Shown piece by piece: positions 24,739 through 37,668 of a stretch of DNA of 64,000 bases (positions are counted from its first letter, which is position 1; each line of letters starts with the position of its first letter). The stretch lies in NCBI GenBank assembly GCA_037389465.1, contig JAZARR010000175.1, forward strand, positions 4,278,001 to 4,342,000, read 5' to 3'. The DNA is from Baylisascaris procyonis. Its lineage: Eukaryota > Nematoda > Chromadorea > Rhabditida > Ascarididae. Both the position numbers and the translations under genes were made by a program. The notes beneath the pieces are model-generated. The model ran no database searches. It had not been told where the DNA came from and was given only the letters and a program-made list of their open reading frames with translations.

Positions 24739-27700
24739 AACCAGTAACATTGAATGATGCTTGTTTTGTTGTGCACATATATTTGCAAATGCATCGCAGT
24801 TCGATTTTTATTCGTTTATTGTCGTTCTCATCGAACGACATTGCGTAATGATGTGATTTAAAGAAATTTTTATCATTCGCTGTGCGCTTATGTGGCAATT
24901 CAGTGCGACAAATATTGACGAAATTCCCCCATTCAGAAGCGGCATAACTTCACGTCCATCACAACTGCAATATCGAGAGCGCTATTCTAATTTTATCCAT
25001 TGAGAATCCCAGGTTATGCTTTAGGATATGGGCGTGAGTAATCACTCTTCCTCGTCATCAAGAGGATCAACTCAGTTTCGGAGAAGATCCTTTCCTATGT
25101 TCTCGAATCTCGTTCCCTCATTTTGCGATCATAAGTGGTTGAACTGGTCATAGTGGCTTGTTTTCTTGCTGTAACATAATGCGTTCAGCTCAAGAAGTTC
25201 TTGAGAAGTGAACGCTCAGCTCATCAGCAATTTTAAACGCGATCTAATCGGCAATTGAATGATGAATAAAACATAAGCGAAACTAACTTGATGTATTGTA
25301 GCGCGTTTTACAAATCCAGCGAGTGGTTGTTTTTTTCTTTTAGAGGTTAATCCGAAAAAAAGTAGTTCTTAGGTAACCGTTAAAAGTTCTTTTCGCCGAG
25401 CTGATTTATTAATTTAAAAAATAAAAAATAAAAAATAAAATAAATGTAAGATATGCAGCAAATATTGATTAGGCGTAGCCCTTACGAAATTGAAATATGT
25501 GGATGAAAAAAAAAACGTATATTTGTGCATGGAAGAGAAATGCTTGCGTTTTATTCGTAGAATTTTCTAGAGATCTAAGAATGTCATAATTTGACCATAC
25601 AAATATATCGTTCAACGGAACAATTCTATGCAATGCAAATCGAGGCTTTCGAGATCGCACGTTAGAATGTCGAACTCAGTCTCCAAAAGTGCGCTTCGGG
25701 GATTCTTTTGCAGATTGCTTTATCTTGATGCTGTAATATTTTAGGGTATTGCGGGAGGGAGAGGAGGGAAGGAGGAGATTTATGAATTGCCCTCGTAACA
25801 GAATTGCGGCAAAGATTTTCAAACGATAATCGTCTATGCATTTAGCACGACTCATCGATGAATTTCGCATGTTACCAATAATTAGTAACGTCTGTTTAAT
25901 AATGTCTTCATGTTTTAGTCGATCCGACCGTCCACATGAATGTTTTATAAATTAAACGTTTTTGGCTTTTTATAGTTTTAATTATAGGTTGACTTATAGG
26001 TTAAGCAAATAAATAACTGTCCGCACTGTAGGTTTTTTGAACCAGCGGTTGTAAAATAAGAGTCCAATCGATGCAAAAACATGCAATCTTATAGGATATT
26101 TAATTATCTGTTATTCTTGTCGCATATGAGTCGACGTGAATAGTGGCTTGGGAGTTGATTCTGTGGTATAAATGTGCCACTGATGCCATAGCTATAATCT
26201 TATTGGTCCCGAAATTGAGTTTACCCAAACGGGCAAGCATATAGGCGTGCATAAGCGCTGACATGACATTGAGATCATGCCATTTGCAATTGTAGAGTCG
26301 CAAAAGCAGAGTTGTGCACCAAAGTAGTTGATATAATATGCGCATTTGCAACTTGCTCATTCGTTCAGTCCCCTTTGCACGCGATCAACAGTAAATAAAC
26401 TTCAAAAAACAATTTCAACTATCCTGATTTCAACAATCCTGATTGGCTACACAATAAAACGTTTTTATGTAAAAACCTTTCATAACTTTGAAACTTCGAA
26501 TTTTCACATAAAACATTCAAAACTTAGAATGTTTATAGCCTTTTTAAAACTTTTTAAAACTTTAAAACTTTCTGGTATAGAGGATTATCCTTTGGCTTAT
26601 ATTATACCCACCAAATTTTGAAGCTTTTGCATTATTCGTTTCAAAGTTGGAACGAGTATAGTGCGATGTGACAGGCAAATGCTTGTTTGCACATAGATTC
26701 GATATCGCCATAGTGCCGATTTGCAAAGAGTATCTAAATGAATGAGAGTGATGATCACTTGATGAATATACACGTTTGATCGAGTGGTCGATATTGTATC
26801 GAATATATAGTTAGGTGGTCAGGTGTAAAGCTTGAATATGATCCTCGTAGATATGGCGTCATCAAGTGCAGAGGTTTTCATCTGAGGTATATAGCTTGGT
26901 AAATTGAGGTGAAAGGGAATATTTTTCAGTGGGAATTTATTGCGTTTGAAAAATTGTTCCACAAATTTCAGTTATAGCATGAATATTCGAATGCAATACT
27001 TTAGAACTGAGAACACAACAGGATGAATTCGTTTTATTTGCACTCATATTTTTTTGGAATCGTTTATAACATCACTAACAATTTGAAATACCTCTACAGC
27101 AATAGAACCTGGACATCTTTAATGATCGTTCATTTAGGGTACAATAATCAGCTTCCGCCATAAAATTTTGTCTCAGTAGTGTGGTTGTTTTTGCAGTGTA
27201 AAGTAATCCAATTTGAGGTTTATTTCATGCAAATATTTGTAATATGCGGCAGGGCATATTCTAAGACCAGAGTGAATGAGTGAATGAGCATGGGTGTGGC
27301 GCTAGCCGAAATATTCTCCCTCAAGGTCAGCCAAGTTGACGCCATTTTACGCCATGGATATTGCCGTCGAATTTTAACGTCAAATACACGTGAAATTGGT
27401 CCCTAAAATCATTTTTCTTAGCGTAATTTGGTTTTTTTTTTTTGCACAAGTGTGATTTCTTTTCTCAGTTTTAAGTTTTTTTTGTGAATTCTATTCTTAT
27501 TCACCCCATCTTTTAATTTTTGTACAGTTTAGAAATTCTCACATTGCTTTTATGCGTATATTGTGAACATTACGCGCGGATTATCCGTTAGATTAAATAT
27601 TCTCATTTCTCTATATAGGCACTATCAAATTTAGATTCATTAAGCAAGTAAATTATTCAACAATAAATTCACAGCAATTTTTGTTCATTTCTTAGCAAAA

Positions 27701-28646
27701 CGATTGTACCAATAATAGAAATGGATGTTGTCATATGCGCATTTAATTATTGAATAAAGCAATGCCACATTTTTATTTATCAGTGCACAAAACTTGGTGC
27801 TATGTTATCCTGAATAAATGAAACTCCAAAACGCTTATTGATGGGAAGTTCTTTTTAAACGTCTTTTTTTGCAGTTATTTTTATCGTCGAAATTCATCAA
27901 AGTAGAGCAACAGTGAATTGAATTTCAAAGTTTTGAAAGCCTCTTTTTTCTCGATTTTGTCATGTAGAGGAAAGATACTGAATGTTGGATTTCGTTGAAG
28001 TTGTAATTATTTTCCCATCCAAAAGTATTGGGGTCTTATTCAAGAGGACGAATTTATTCAGAATATGTTGTACATTGAATGGATTTTAACTGAAAGCAAT
28101 ATTCGACATTGAATATCAAATTGAAATGCCGTTTCGTTGACATAGGATAATATTCCAAATGGTGGTCTGTTTTGCTCTTCACTATCTCTTTTGGTCTTAC
28201 CCCTCTAAAACAATACCAATTATTGTTTTTTATGGTCATATATAAGCGTACACATATAGATTGCTCTAATGAACCTTGACCGGTCGTTAATGAACATTCA
28301 TTTGTGTTGTCCATTTATGTCAATCTAACGTTGTGCGTAATTTGTCAAGGCTGTCACTCCGTTATGCCTGTCCTTCATTCTCTTGGCAGCATAATCAACC
28401 TAGAATATTTTTAGCCAGTCATCACCTAATTATGCTTTCGAAACTTGATATATGAACTGCTTTTCCCAGAGGTGATCTTTTTCGGTGAACCAAAAATTCT
28501 CAGCAGCGAAATTTGCTATCGACTAATTAAGCTATCAATCCTTCGTCGAAAATTCTGCATAATCATCGACTTTTTTGCACAATGTTTTGTTATATCAAAA
28601 TATTTAGCTGTTGCATTTCACCATACTTCAATTGAAAAGTTCGAAT
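24739..28646. other. Gene-poor AT-rich stretch
   Basis: No exon or RNA gene can be defended. A polypurine G-rich patch lies at about 25751-25775 (gcgggagggagaggaggg), an (AAAAT)n-like run near 25415-25443, and a short repeated block, ctttttaaaa, near 26540-26565. Open frames are short and of low complexity. Confidence 0.5.
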
Positions 28647-28653
28647 AAGAGAG

Positions 28654-28717
<64 letters not shown>

Positions 28718-28730
28718 AAACAGCTCTCTT
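28647..28730. repeat. (TA)n microsatellite inside a perfect inverted repeat
   Basis: A TA run at 28655-28709 is bounded by aagagagct (28647-28655) and agctctctt (28722-28730), an exact 9-bp inverted repeat. A short gtatgtataaac interruption lies on the right side. The 84-bp segment can fold into one long hairpin or extrude as a cruciform. Confidence 0.9.
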
Positions 28731-31700
28731 CTGTTTCATTATATGCTTGTCATTTCTTCTGCTTTCCTCTACTAATCCCAAATATATAAGGGTTATCTTC
28801 TCCAGATTTATGAAATGAAATCCGCGACTTAAGCGAAAACGAAGTAGGGAAAGGAGCTCACTTCAGCATAATATTCGTTTTTCCTGATACTCCCTACTAT
28901 AAGAGAATGAGTGAGCATAGAAGTAGTGAAGCCTGTCAAATGAGTTGACACGGCACATCTTTTCATTGGCCTCGCCTAATCGATCATTTCCATTGGTTGC
29001 TAGCAAGCAATAGGATACGCAAAATAGGATCTTCATATGTAAACTGCCAACGCTAAGTTACAAAACTTGATGGGTGTTATATGCATCGTAGGATGAACAT
29101 TTTGAACTGTCTTTATTTTAATCCGTTAACAGTGAAGTGAATAATGGGCGTTTGGAAATCGGAGAAATCGGTGTAAATTTTCATTCTGTCGTTTTTTTCC
29201 TTTTTTAAATGGGAACTTGATTTTGCATGTTCATTTTTTATGTCTAATTCACTAAGATGATTGACGATTTGGTTCGTAGGTAAAAGTGCATGCTGTGCCA
29301 GCTTCCTGAGCATGCTTCTGCATATGCTCTACAATCCAACGCCTGCAAAGTGGATGCGAATTTCCTTCACCTTTAAATATCTTTAACGCGATCGTTTGGA
29401 TTTTGATGAGTCAACGTGAAAAGTTATGCAGGTGATCGCGCACTGACTGAATTGTGCCTATCACATTTTGTAATTGCGACTTTAATTGCTGGTTATTTGA
29501 AACTGCTTGGCAGACTGGCAAACATACGCTTACATAGCATAAGCACTACTTTGCCCTAATGCATTTCGCAAATGCAATTTTGTAGAATGCCTTGAAAATA
29601 AGAGCAAGGCCAAAAAAATTTTGCCTTCACTCTCTGCGGTAACTAAGCCATTTAATGTTTGAAACTCCACTTCCAAAAGCTCGCTTGCCCTATCTTCATA
29701 TCGAAGTTTTGATACTTGTTGTTCAGATTTTCAGTTCATGAGATCATTTATGACTTAATCGCAGAGCGCCTATGGAATCTATGGTCCGTAGAACAGCTTT
29801 GGATTTTATGGCGATAGTCGATCATCTTCCCCTTATAAGTGAGAGGCATTAAGTTGGGGTTGCCACTAAACGACGGATTCAGCGACAGACTCCTTTGTTA
29901 GCGCAACTTTGAAAATATCGTTCATACTACTAAAGTTTTACTGGATCGTGTTTTCAGTTATTGTAATACAGCGACATTCCTTTCTCATCACTTTAGGGAT
30001 GCTATTGAAGGCCATCTTATGAGTAGCTATATGCAAGTGGAGATGTACTTATGATTGTCCATTTTTTAAGTGTCGTTCAACAATCAGCACAGCCCAGTGG
30101 AGCATAGGTTACTTCATCGAAGGAATACCAGCAATCGTAATATTCTTATAAAATCAATACCCATAATTATGACTGCTATAAATTATTTCAGTCATTTCGC
30201 TGCGAAATAATCCGTTTGCATGAGAAGCAATAGGTGATTTCTATTTTCTGAACGAAAACAGCTTTACCCATCGCTATTATCTATGATGCACTACTTTCGG
30301 TTATCGTTATTGTGCCTATAGTCGAAGTGTATATATTCTTTATTTATGGCTATTACTTACTAGGAAATGACTGTACATTTTTAAATAGTTCATTATGCAT
30401 AAATGTATATTACGATTTTTACAAAGTTATCCTAAAATATTGATTGTATGTCTCGTTTTTATGATAATCTCATCGCAATATACCCATATCAAAATGTACT
30501 GATATGCTATTCTCTCTTTTGATTGCGTTTCGTTGATTGCGCCAAAGAAATTCACACTTACTGATTCTTTCTACGCTTTGTATTTCATCGTTTATGGCTT
30601 TATTCAAGGACATACACCGTGTAATTTTTTTTTTTTCAAATTGGTGCCACTTTTCGTTAGCAATTCTGCAACTTTTTCGTTGAATGATTTTGAGGTTTTT
30701 AAATTCAAACATTATGTGATTTTCTTTTGCTGGTGACAACCTTTTCCATTTTTGTCGCATGAGTTTCCCATCTTGAAATGTCTATTTCCAACAGAATTTT
30801 CAAGGTGATTTTTATTATGCTTGTTTACGAAAATTCATACCCATCGTGCATTTGTGGTGAACAAATTTTTATTATTGAAATAAAATAATTACGAGAATTA
30901 TTCTGAAAACTAATGCAGAGTTCTTTTTGCCCCAAAAGAAAAAAATTCTTCACTATAATTGCTGAACATTTTTAATGCGAGTCAATCTCCTTTTTCTTAA
31001 AGACTCTCGTGCAATCTATATGAGAATAACATCCAAAAAATCTGTTGAAAGTTAATGAACACAGTGAACTTTTTTCTGCACTTTATTCATTTCGTTTGTT
31101 AGATGAACATAATTGAGCGGTTCTTACATTTAAACGAAGTGAGTATTGAAATCTCATAGTAACTTTGAGCTCGATTGTGGATCGGCATGCAAATATCGTA
31201 ACATATGACATAAAACTGATCTCATCGAATTTTTCACCAAGATGGTTCCATAAATGTTAATAAAGCAGCACTCGATGGGATAGTCTAGTTTTGATAAAAT
31301 GCTACTTGTGCTCCATCGGTACTTGAACATAAATTCATGAAAATGCAAAAACCATGCGTAGAACTAGTCGTTGAGGTGCGTCTCCATCGTTTATTTATCT
31401 AAAAGGAATGTAGGGAGATCATAAGAGGAGATCACGTGTGGGGCCTTCATAAACGCGTGACTTGAAGAGCATAGCAGTCAGTGTTCGGTACTCTTGACAT
31501 AAGTAGTTTATTTGAGGCAAGGAGCCGCAAACAGGCATCACGTTTGCAATGCGAGTGTACCTTCTCATACAAAAGATACGTAGAGAGAGATAAGGGGCAA
31601 AAAATCAACTTCTTTTAGCATCTCGTATCACCACTATGAATCTCTATTCACGTTTCCGGTTGCTCTCCTATATTTATATTCGCATTTATACTTTCTGTAT

Positions 31701-32354
31701 CTGAAATAAAAGAGCAGAAATTTTTTTTCCGCTAATTCAAAATTATATCACACTTTTAGCAATAGAATGATGGAAGAAATTTGGAAAGAAGAAAGTAGAA
31801 CGATCTCCGAGCCCCAAAAAGCGAGTTGTTTTTTAAGTAAACGGATTGCTACTATTTTGAGATGGAGCTAATCTTTACTGATATCGACTTCAAAATTGAT
31901 TGAAAAAATTTTCGCTTATTGGCTGTTTTATAGTCAATATATTCGTTCATAAGCTACTGTTTCATTGAAGTTTCTTAAGAGAAGCTCCAGAAATGATGCA
32001 ACTATTAGAAAAAAAAGTTGCGGGCGTTACAAATTCGAAGGAGAAAATCGACTAAAAACTTTATTAAAATAAGAGATGAGTTGCTTGCGAAGAGCGCCGA
32101 TTACTGAATGTTATGAGAGCGAAAGAAATTAAAGTGGCCCTTAGCGTTTGAGAGCGTTTGAGAAGAGAAGAAACTTTAATAAACTAAAAAAAAAATCTTT
32201 TTTCTTTGCTTCGCCGGAAAATTTCGAAGGAGCAAAAATTTTTTTCCGCAATCTATTTGACATTCGTCAACGAAGTATCTTAATATAAGAAATGGGCAAT
32301 TTCAAACGATTACATCGAGTGTTGTTTTGGATCAACCAAAATTTTTCTCAGTGA
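28731..32354. other. Gene-poor AT-rich stretch
   Basis: No supported gene. Minus-strand frames at 29113-29313 and 30470-30760 are Lys- and Asn-rich, as expected of chance frames in AT-rich DNA. A small hairpin-forming pair, ttatttc and gaaataa, lies near 30184-30213. Confidence 0.5.
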
Positions 32355-32415
32355 ATTTGCATTTTTTTTTTCATTTTGCATTTTTTTAATTTGCATTTTT
32401 TTTTTCGCAATTTTC
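32355..32415. repeat. T-rich low-complexity repeat
   Basis: Three irregular copies of a tttgcattttttt-like word stand in about 60 bp. This is simple-sequence expansion. Confidence 0.8.
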
Positions 32416-32742
32416 CTTAATTTTTCTCTCATTCTTTCCTCTAAGGAATGTTGTGCAATTTGCATTTATACAATGAATACGATGAGATCGATTTCATTGA
32501 CACATATAGCAATATTTTCTCACCGATTCTCAACTTGTGTTCAACTGAGTTCACCGTTTCTATGAGCTTTCCATACTTGTTTAAACGTAATGTGACGAGC
32601 GATGAAAACAGCACACAGGAAACTTTCGCAATGTAGGATGATACGCGGTTTTAATTCTTTTATTGACCGCATAGATCATTGAGAAAAAAGAGGGTGATGC
32701 GCGCACTCACAAGATTAGCAAGTCAAGTGAACGTTTTTTCGG

Positions 32743-34417
<1,675 letters not shown>

Positions 34418-34454
34418 AGGAGGGAGGGGGTGGGGTGGCGGTGGAGGAGGGTTG
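34418..34454 (+). other. G-rich tract with quadruplex potential
   Basis: G-tracts at 34422-34424, 34426-34430 and 34432-34435 are separated by single bases. Several GG steps follow, then a GGG at about 34449-34451. Three tetrads would need one long loop, while a two-tetrad structure is straightforward. The purine bias continues to about 34500. It lies about 430 bp from the retroposon at 34888. Confidence 0.5.
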
Positions 34455-34874
34455 GCAGATTCGAAATGGTAGTGGAATGGAGAGGGATGAGGAGAATGGC
34501 TTCATTATTCTTGGTGGGTATTTTTCGCTACGATTTACTTTTGTGCACCTTACGATAGATGCTTCTTGCTGCGCAAAAATCTGCAGAAGTCTGACGCTAA
34601 AAAACTATAGTCCTATTGTAATGAGCCTTTTGCCTTTTTTTTTTTGAATCCTTTGCGTATATCATTTGACAGCTGTTTTCCAGCCGCGGTTTTATCCTCT
34701 GAGTTGATTGCCACCGGAAAGGTGGAATGTTTAAAATCGATTCGTCATTTCAACGATCGCTGTCTCGTCGTTTTTTTTTTAAACTCGTCCCTATCATTTC
34801 GCTCTTGGTTTTTCAATACTTAAAATTTCTTCTTTTTTTTGTAGTTAGCAAGCAGAACATATCCGATAATTGCG

Positions 34875-34887
34875 TACCTCCTTATTG
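34875..34887. repeat. Target-site duplication, left copy
   Basis: The 13-mer tacctccttattg directly abuts the TTTA-repeat end of the retroposon. The identical 13-mer occurs at 35251-35263 at the other end. Confidence 0.9.
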
Positions 34888-35250
34888 TTTATTTATTTAT
34901 TTATTTATTCATTTATTTCAATGAACACAGCATTCATTATGAATACATGTCTCTTCATATCGCTTCCGCTGTTCTGACCCAATCCCTCTCTGATCCAGTT
35001 GGTTCCGTGGTCTTTAGGCCGGCCTCTCCTTCTTGCAAGTCGGTCACGTGAAGGTTAGGGCTTAGGCTCGTCTCCTGTCCATCGGATGCTGACGAGCCGA
35101 TTCACCGTCGCTCCTCCAATGACTGTCGGGACTTGTTCCGCCACACTTGTCCCGATGAGGGTGTTGGACGGAGTGGCTCGGCTGAGCGGAGCCAACACTC
35201 TGGTCGGAGCTTCACAACCGACCGCGCAATAGACAAGGCAAAACGGTGAA
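34888..35250 (-). mobile_element. Complete short retroposon (SINE or truncated non-LTR element) with TAAA tail
   Basis: The 363-bp insertion is bounded by exact 13-bp direct repeats (34875-34887 and 35251-35263) and is much GC-richer than its surroundings. Read on the minus strand it starts at 35250, passes through a segment of four perfect-stem hairpins, continues through sequence whose frames contain an Arg-Arg-Arg-Gly-Arg-Pro stretch, and ends in a (TAAA)n-type tail (34888-34919 on plus as TTTA repeats). Variable target-site duplications plus a simple-repeat 3' tail are the hallmarks of target-primed insertion by a non-LTR retrotransposon. Gly-Arg-Pro segments near the C-terminus are common in RTE- and CR1-like proteins, so the 3' part may derive from a LINE. 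A 15-codon segment ending in TGA (34918-34965, minus) is matched in the relative at 36299. No tRNA-like A and B boxes were recognised, so a SINE label is tentative. No intact ORF is present; the copy is non-autonomous. Confidence 0.85.
35065..35223 (-). other. Structured segment of the retroposon: four consecutive hairpins
   Basis: Four non-overlapping inverted repeats stand in a row. They are ggctcgtc/gacgagcc (35065-35072 with 35091-35098, 8 bp), tcgggac/gtcccga (35126-35132 with 35149-35155, 7 bp), gtgttgg/ccaacac (35161-35167 with 35192-35198, 7 bp, with an inner gctc/gagc at 35176-35179 and 35184-35187), and ggtcgg/ccgacc (35202-35207 with 35218-35223, 6 bp). All stems are perfect. Such a dense series is unlikely by chance and suggests a folded RNA in the 5' half of the element transcript. 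I see no established ribozyme or tRNA signature in it. Confidence 0.7.
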
Positions 35251-35263
35251 TACCTCCTTATTG
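35251..35263. repeat. Target-site duplication, right copy
   Basis: The 13-mer tacctccttattg is identical to 34875-34887 and marks the 5' end of the minus-strand insertion. Confidence 0.9.
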
Positions 35264-36298
35264 CCTAGCCTCATTTCTCTCATCGGTGAGAGTAGATAAT
35301 CTACTTATATGGGTAAATTGTGGGAATAGGGCTGTGTTTGCATCCAGCATCATCATTTCACGTTGAAGTAAATAAGGTAGTATGAGCTTTATAAGATGAT
35401 TGATTCAAGTATCCATCGTACACGAGATTTTTGATTATTATTTTTCACATTCATTTATGCGCATATCTGTTTTATCCATAAATAAGCGAAATTTGATAAG
35501 TAAGTAAGTGAAATTCCTATGCATTGGCAATATTCTTTCACCTTCTCACACTTTTCTATCATCGTATAAATTTGATCGTTTAAAAATTTATTTTGATCAT
35601 CTGCAGCAACTAATATAATTACTTTTTGTGGATTCAATAATCTTTCTCATTCCTTATTGTTTTGCAAATTGAAAATCTATGTTGAAATCGATCCTATATT
35701 TTCTTATGCTTCTAAATAACCATATATTCTTTTTCTTTATTCTTTTTCTTATCCAATCCTTAAAAATGCTTCAATGCTATTAATTTTCTATTGATTCTCA
35801 TGTTTTTATATAATTGACTTACTTTTGAATTTTGATTTAAATAATTTCATCGTTATACACGTTTAAACCTTCACAATTTTCTGCTGGAAGATTAAAGATG
35901 TTTGACGATGAAATTAATATATTTTTCATATGTGATAATTTTTAAGTAATTTGGTTATCATTAAATTCTTCAGACCTTCGGTTATCAATTTACTCATAAT
36001 CTTTTTCAAACAACTTAACCACATTTTCAACATCACGAACATGGCCGGTCTCGCCAGAATGTTTCTATCTGTGAGGAAAAAAATTTTTTGCAAGATATTC
36101 AATTTTTTAGATTTGTCATTTTATGAATATTTTCTGGCATGCTTCACGTCCAGCACTTTTTCGATTATTTCAAAAGCATTCAAAGCAATCTACCGATTCA
36201 TATTTAAGTGAAATTCAATCTTAATTTAAATGAATATTTAAATAAGACTCAAAATTTAAATAAGATCCATGCTGCAATGAGGTGGAGTGATTCTTTAA
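35264..36298. other. AT-rich spacer between two related retroposon copies
   Basis: Very AT-rich sequence. An 86-codon plus-strand frame at 35951-36211 is Phe-, Ile- and Lys-rich and looks compositional. No supported gene. Confidence 0.5.
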
Positions 36299-36446
36299 AA
36301 AAGGCCGGAACCAACTAGATTAGAGGAGCATTGAGTCGGGGCAAGTGGAAGCGCTATGAAGAGACGTTCGTTGGTAATGAATGCGCTGTTAGTTGAAAAT
36401 AAATAAATAAATAAGTAAATAAGTAAGTAAAATAGATAAATATAAA
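36299..36446 (+). mobile_element. 5'-truncated relative of the 34888 retroposon, opposite strand
   Basis: From cggaaccaacta onwards the sequence aligns with the 3' part of the minus-strand element: cggaaccaac, a variable stretch, ggaagcg-tatgaagagac, aatgaatgc, then the tail aaataaataaataaataag and its decayed variants. Both copies share a 15-codon segment, Lys-Arg-Tyr-Glu-Glu-Thr at its start and Asn-Glu-Cys near its end, that stops at TGA right before the tail (here 36349-36396). The structured 5' half is absent, as expected of 5' truncation during reverse transcription. No clear target-site duplication was found. Confidence 0.75.
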
Positions 36447-36560
36447 TATTTTCCATTTTTAGAGTGAACGAAAGAATGATTGAGTTTCTAATGAAGCCGA
36501 TTGTATGACAGAATGAATTGATGAGCCACACGGCTAATTGAGTGCTTTATTGAAATGCAG

Positions 36561-36791
36561 TGATAGCTCTAAGATTTCATTCAGCATTCAAATTGCAACA
36601 TTCAGTTTTGAAAGGCAAAACGCCAACTTGCTTCTTATGAATGATGCAAATTGTGCAGTGACAGAGCAAGAGAGCACAGCGAATGCCGATTGTGGCCAAA
36701 CAGCTAAAGTGCAAGCGAATACTCTTAGTGAAAGAACATGTGCCATTACGTACCATGGAAACCCGACCACTTATTCAGCTTCAGTCAAGAG
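36561..36791 (+). CDS. Possible coding exon, unknown protein
   Basis: An open frame of about 77 codons lies between an acceptor-like gaaatgcag (ending 36560) and a donor-like AAGAG|GTGAAT (after 36791). Its composition is balanced for an AT-rich genome, with four Cys and many Ser, Thr, Asn, Gln and Ala, which could suit an extracellular segment. There is no ATG at the upstream end, so it would have to be an internal exon. No neighbouring exon was identified and no family is recognised; chance openness is a real alternative. Confidence 0.22.
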
Positions 36792-37431
36792 GTGAATGAT
36801 GTCCAAAATTAGAGGATCTTTGAAGGATCGAAAGCGTATTAAAGGTTAATTAAGGGAAGCGGTGGAAAATAAACGGGGGCGCTCATCTTTTCCACATGTG
36901 AAGGAACATTTTTTGTAAATTTCTTTATAAAACCCATTGTATTCATATAATTACATATTTTAGCGCGAATCCGTTGTCCGCAGAACCAGGGAGAACTACA
37001 GCTAAAAAATGGCCATAAATTATGAATCAATATCCGAGTTTTTATAGTTTCCTTTCAAAAATTGAGCAAAAATCAAGGTTGAATTTTAACCTATATCTTA
37101 GCAAAGAAAAATAGGCTTGTCTTATAGTGTTTTTTTTCACTAAAATGAAGTAAAATAGAGGTAAAGGTGGATGCAAACAACGAAGTTGAATTTTTTTTTT
37201 TTGAGAATTCATTTCAATGCGGAAATTCAAAAAAAAAACTTATTATCTGCTAAATTTCTATAATGTTTAAAGATGGGAGTAAAATGGCAACGAGGATTTC
37301 AAAACAGGACAGCATGTAATGTGCAAACTTTTAGAGTAGTTAACAAAAATATGCAAAATACTACATACTAGTAGCGTTTGTGTTGCACGCTTCACATTCA
37401 ATGGTTCGCAGTAAACAATTTGCATTTAAAT

Positions 37432-37668
37432 ATGGATGGGCTGACTAAAGAAGATATAAAAAAAGGCATCAATCATTACGTCGCTTGTGTATCGGCGGTC
37501 AATGTTCCACTGTGCGTGATTGTCGTCCCAAACATGGAAATGTCTATACCCCTCTTTTTGCTTTCTCTTCCTCTCATTCATTTGTCATACATTAGTTTGT
37601 GCAGCACTCTTCTGATCTCACTGATGTTTGTGAATGCGCTTATTTTACAAAGGCTTTCACAATATTAA
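37432..37668 (+). CDS. Small ORF with predicted membrane segments, uncertain
   Basis: ATG 37432 opens a 78-codon frame. It begins with a polar stretch containing Lys-Glu-Asp-Ile-Lys-Lys and continues into two hydrophobic stretches, roughly residues 18-33 and 37-70, that could span membranes. It might be a small membrane protein, one exon of a multi-pass receptor, or a chance frame in T-rich DNA. No family is recognised and no upstream signal is evident. Confidence 0.15.
   Translation: MDGLTKEDIKKGINHYVACVSAVNVPLCVIVVPNMEMSIPLFLLSLPLIHLSYISLCSTLLISLMFVNALILQRLSQY

Noticed and set aside
35089..35096. ctgacgag, resembling a hammerhead ribozyme core
   Set aside because: The required GAAA partner and stem II/III arrangement are absent. 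The word belongs to the arm of a simple 8-bp hairpin.
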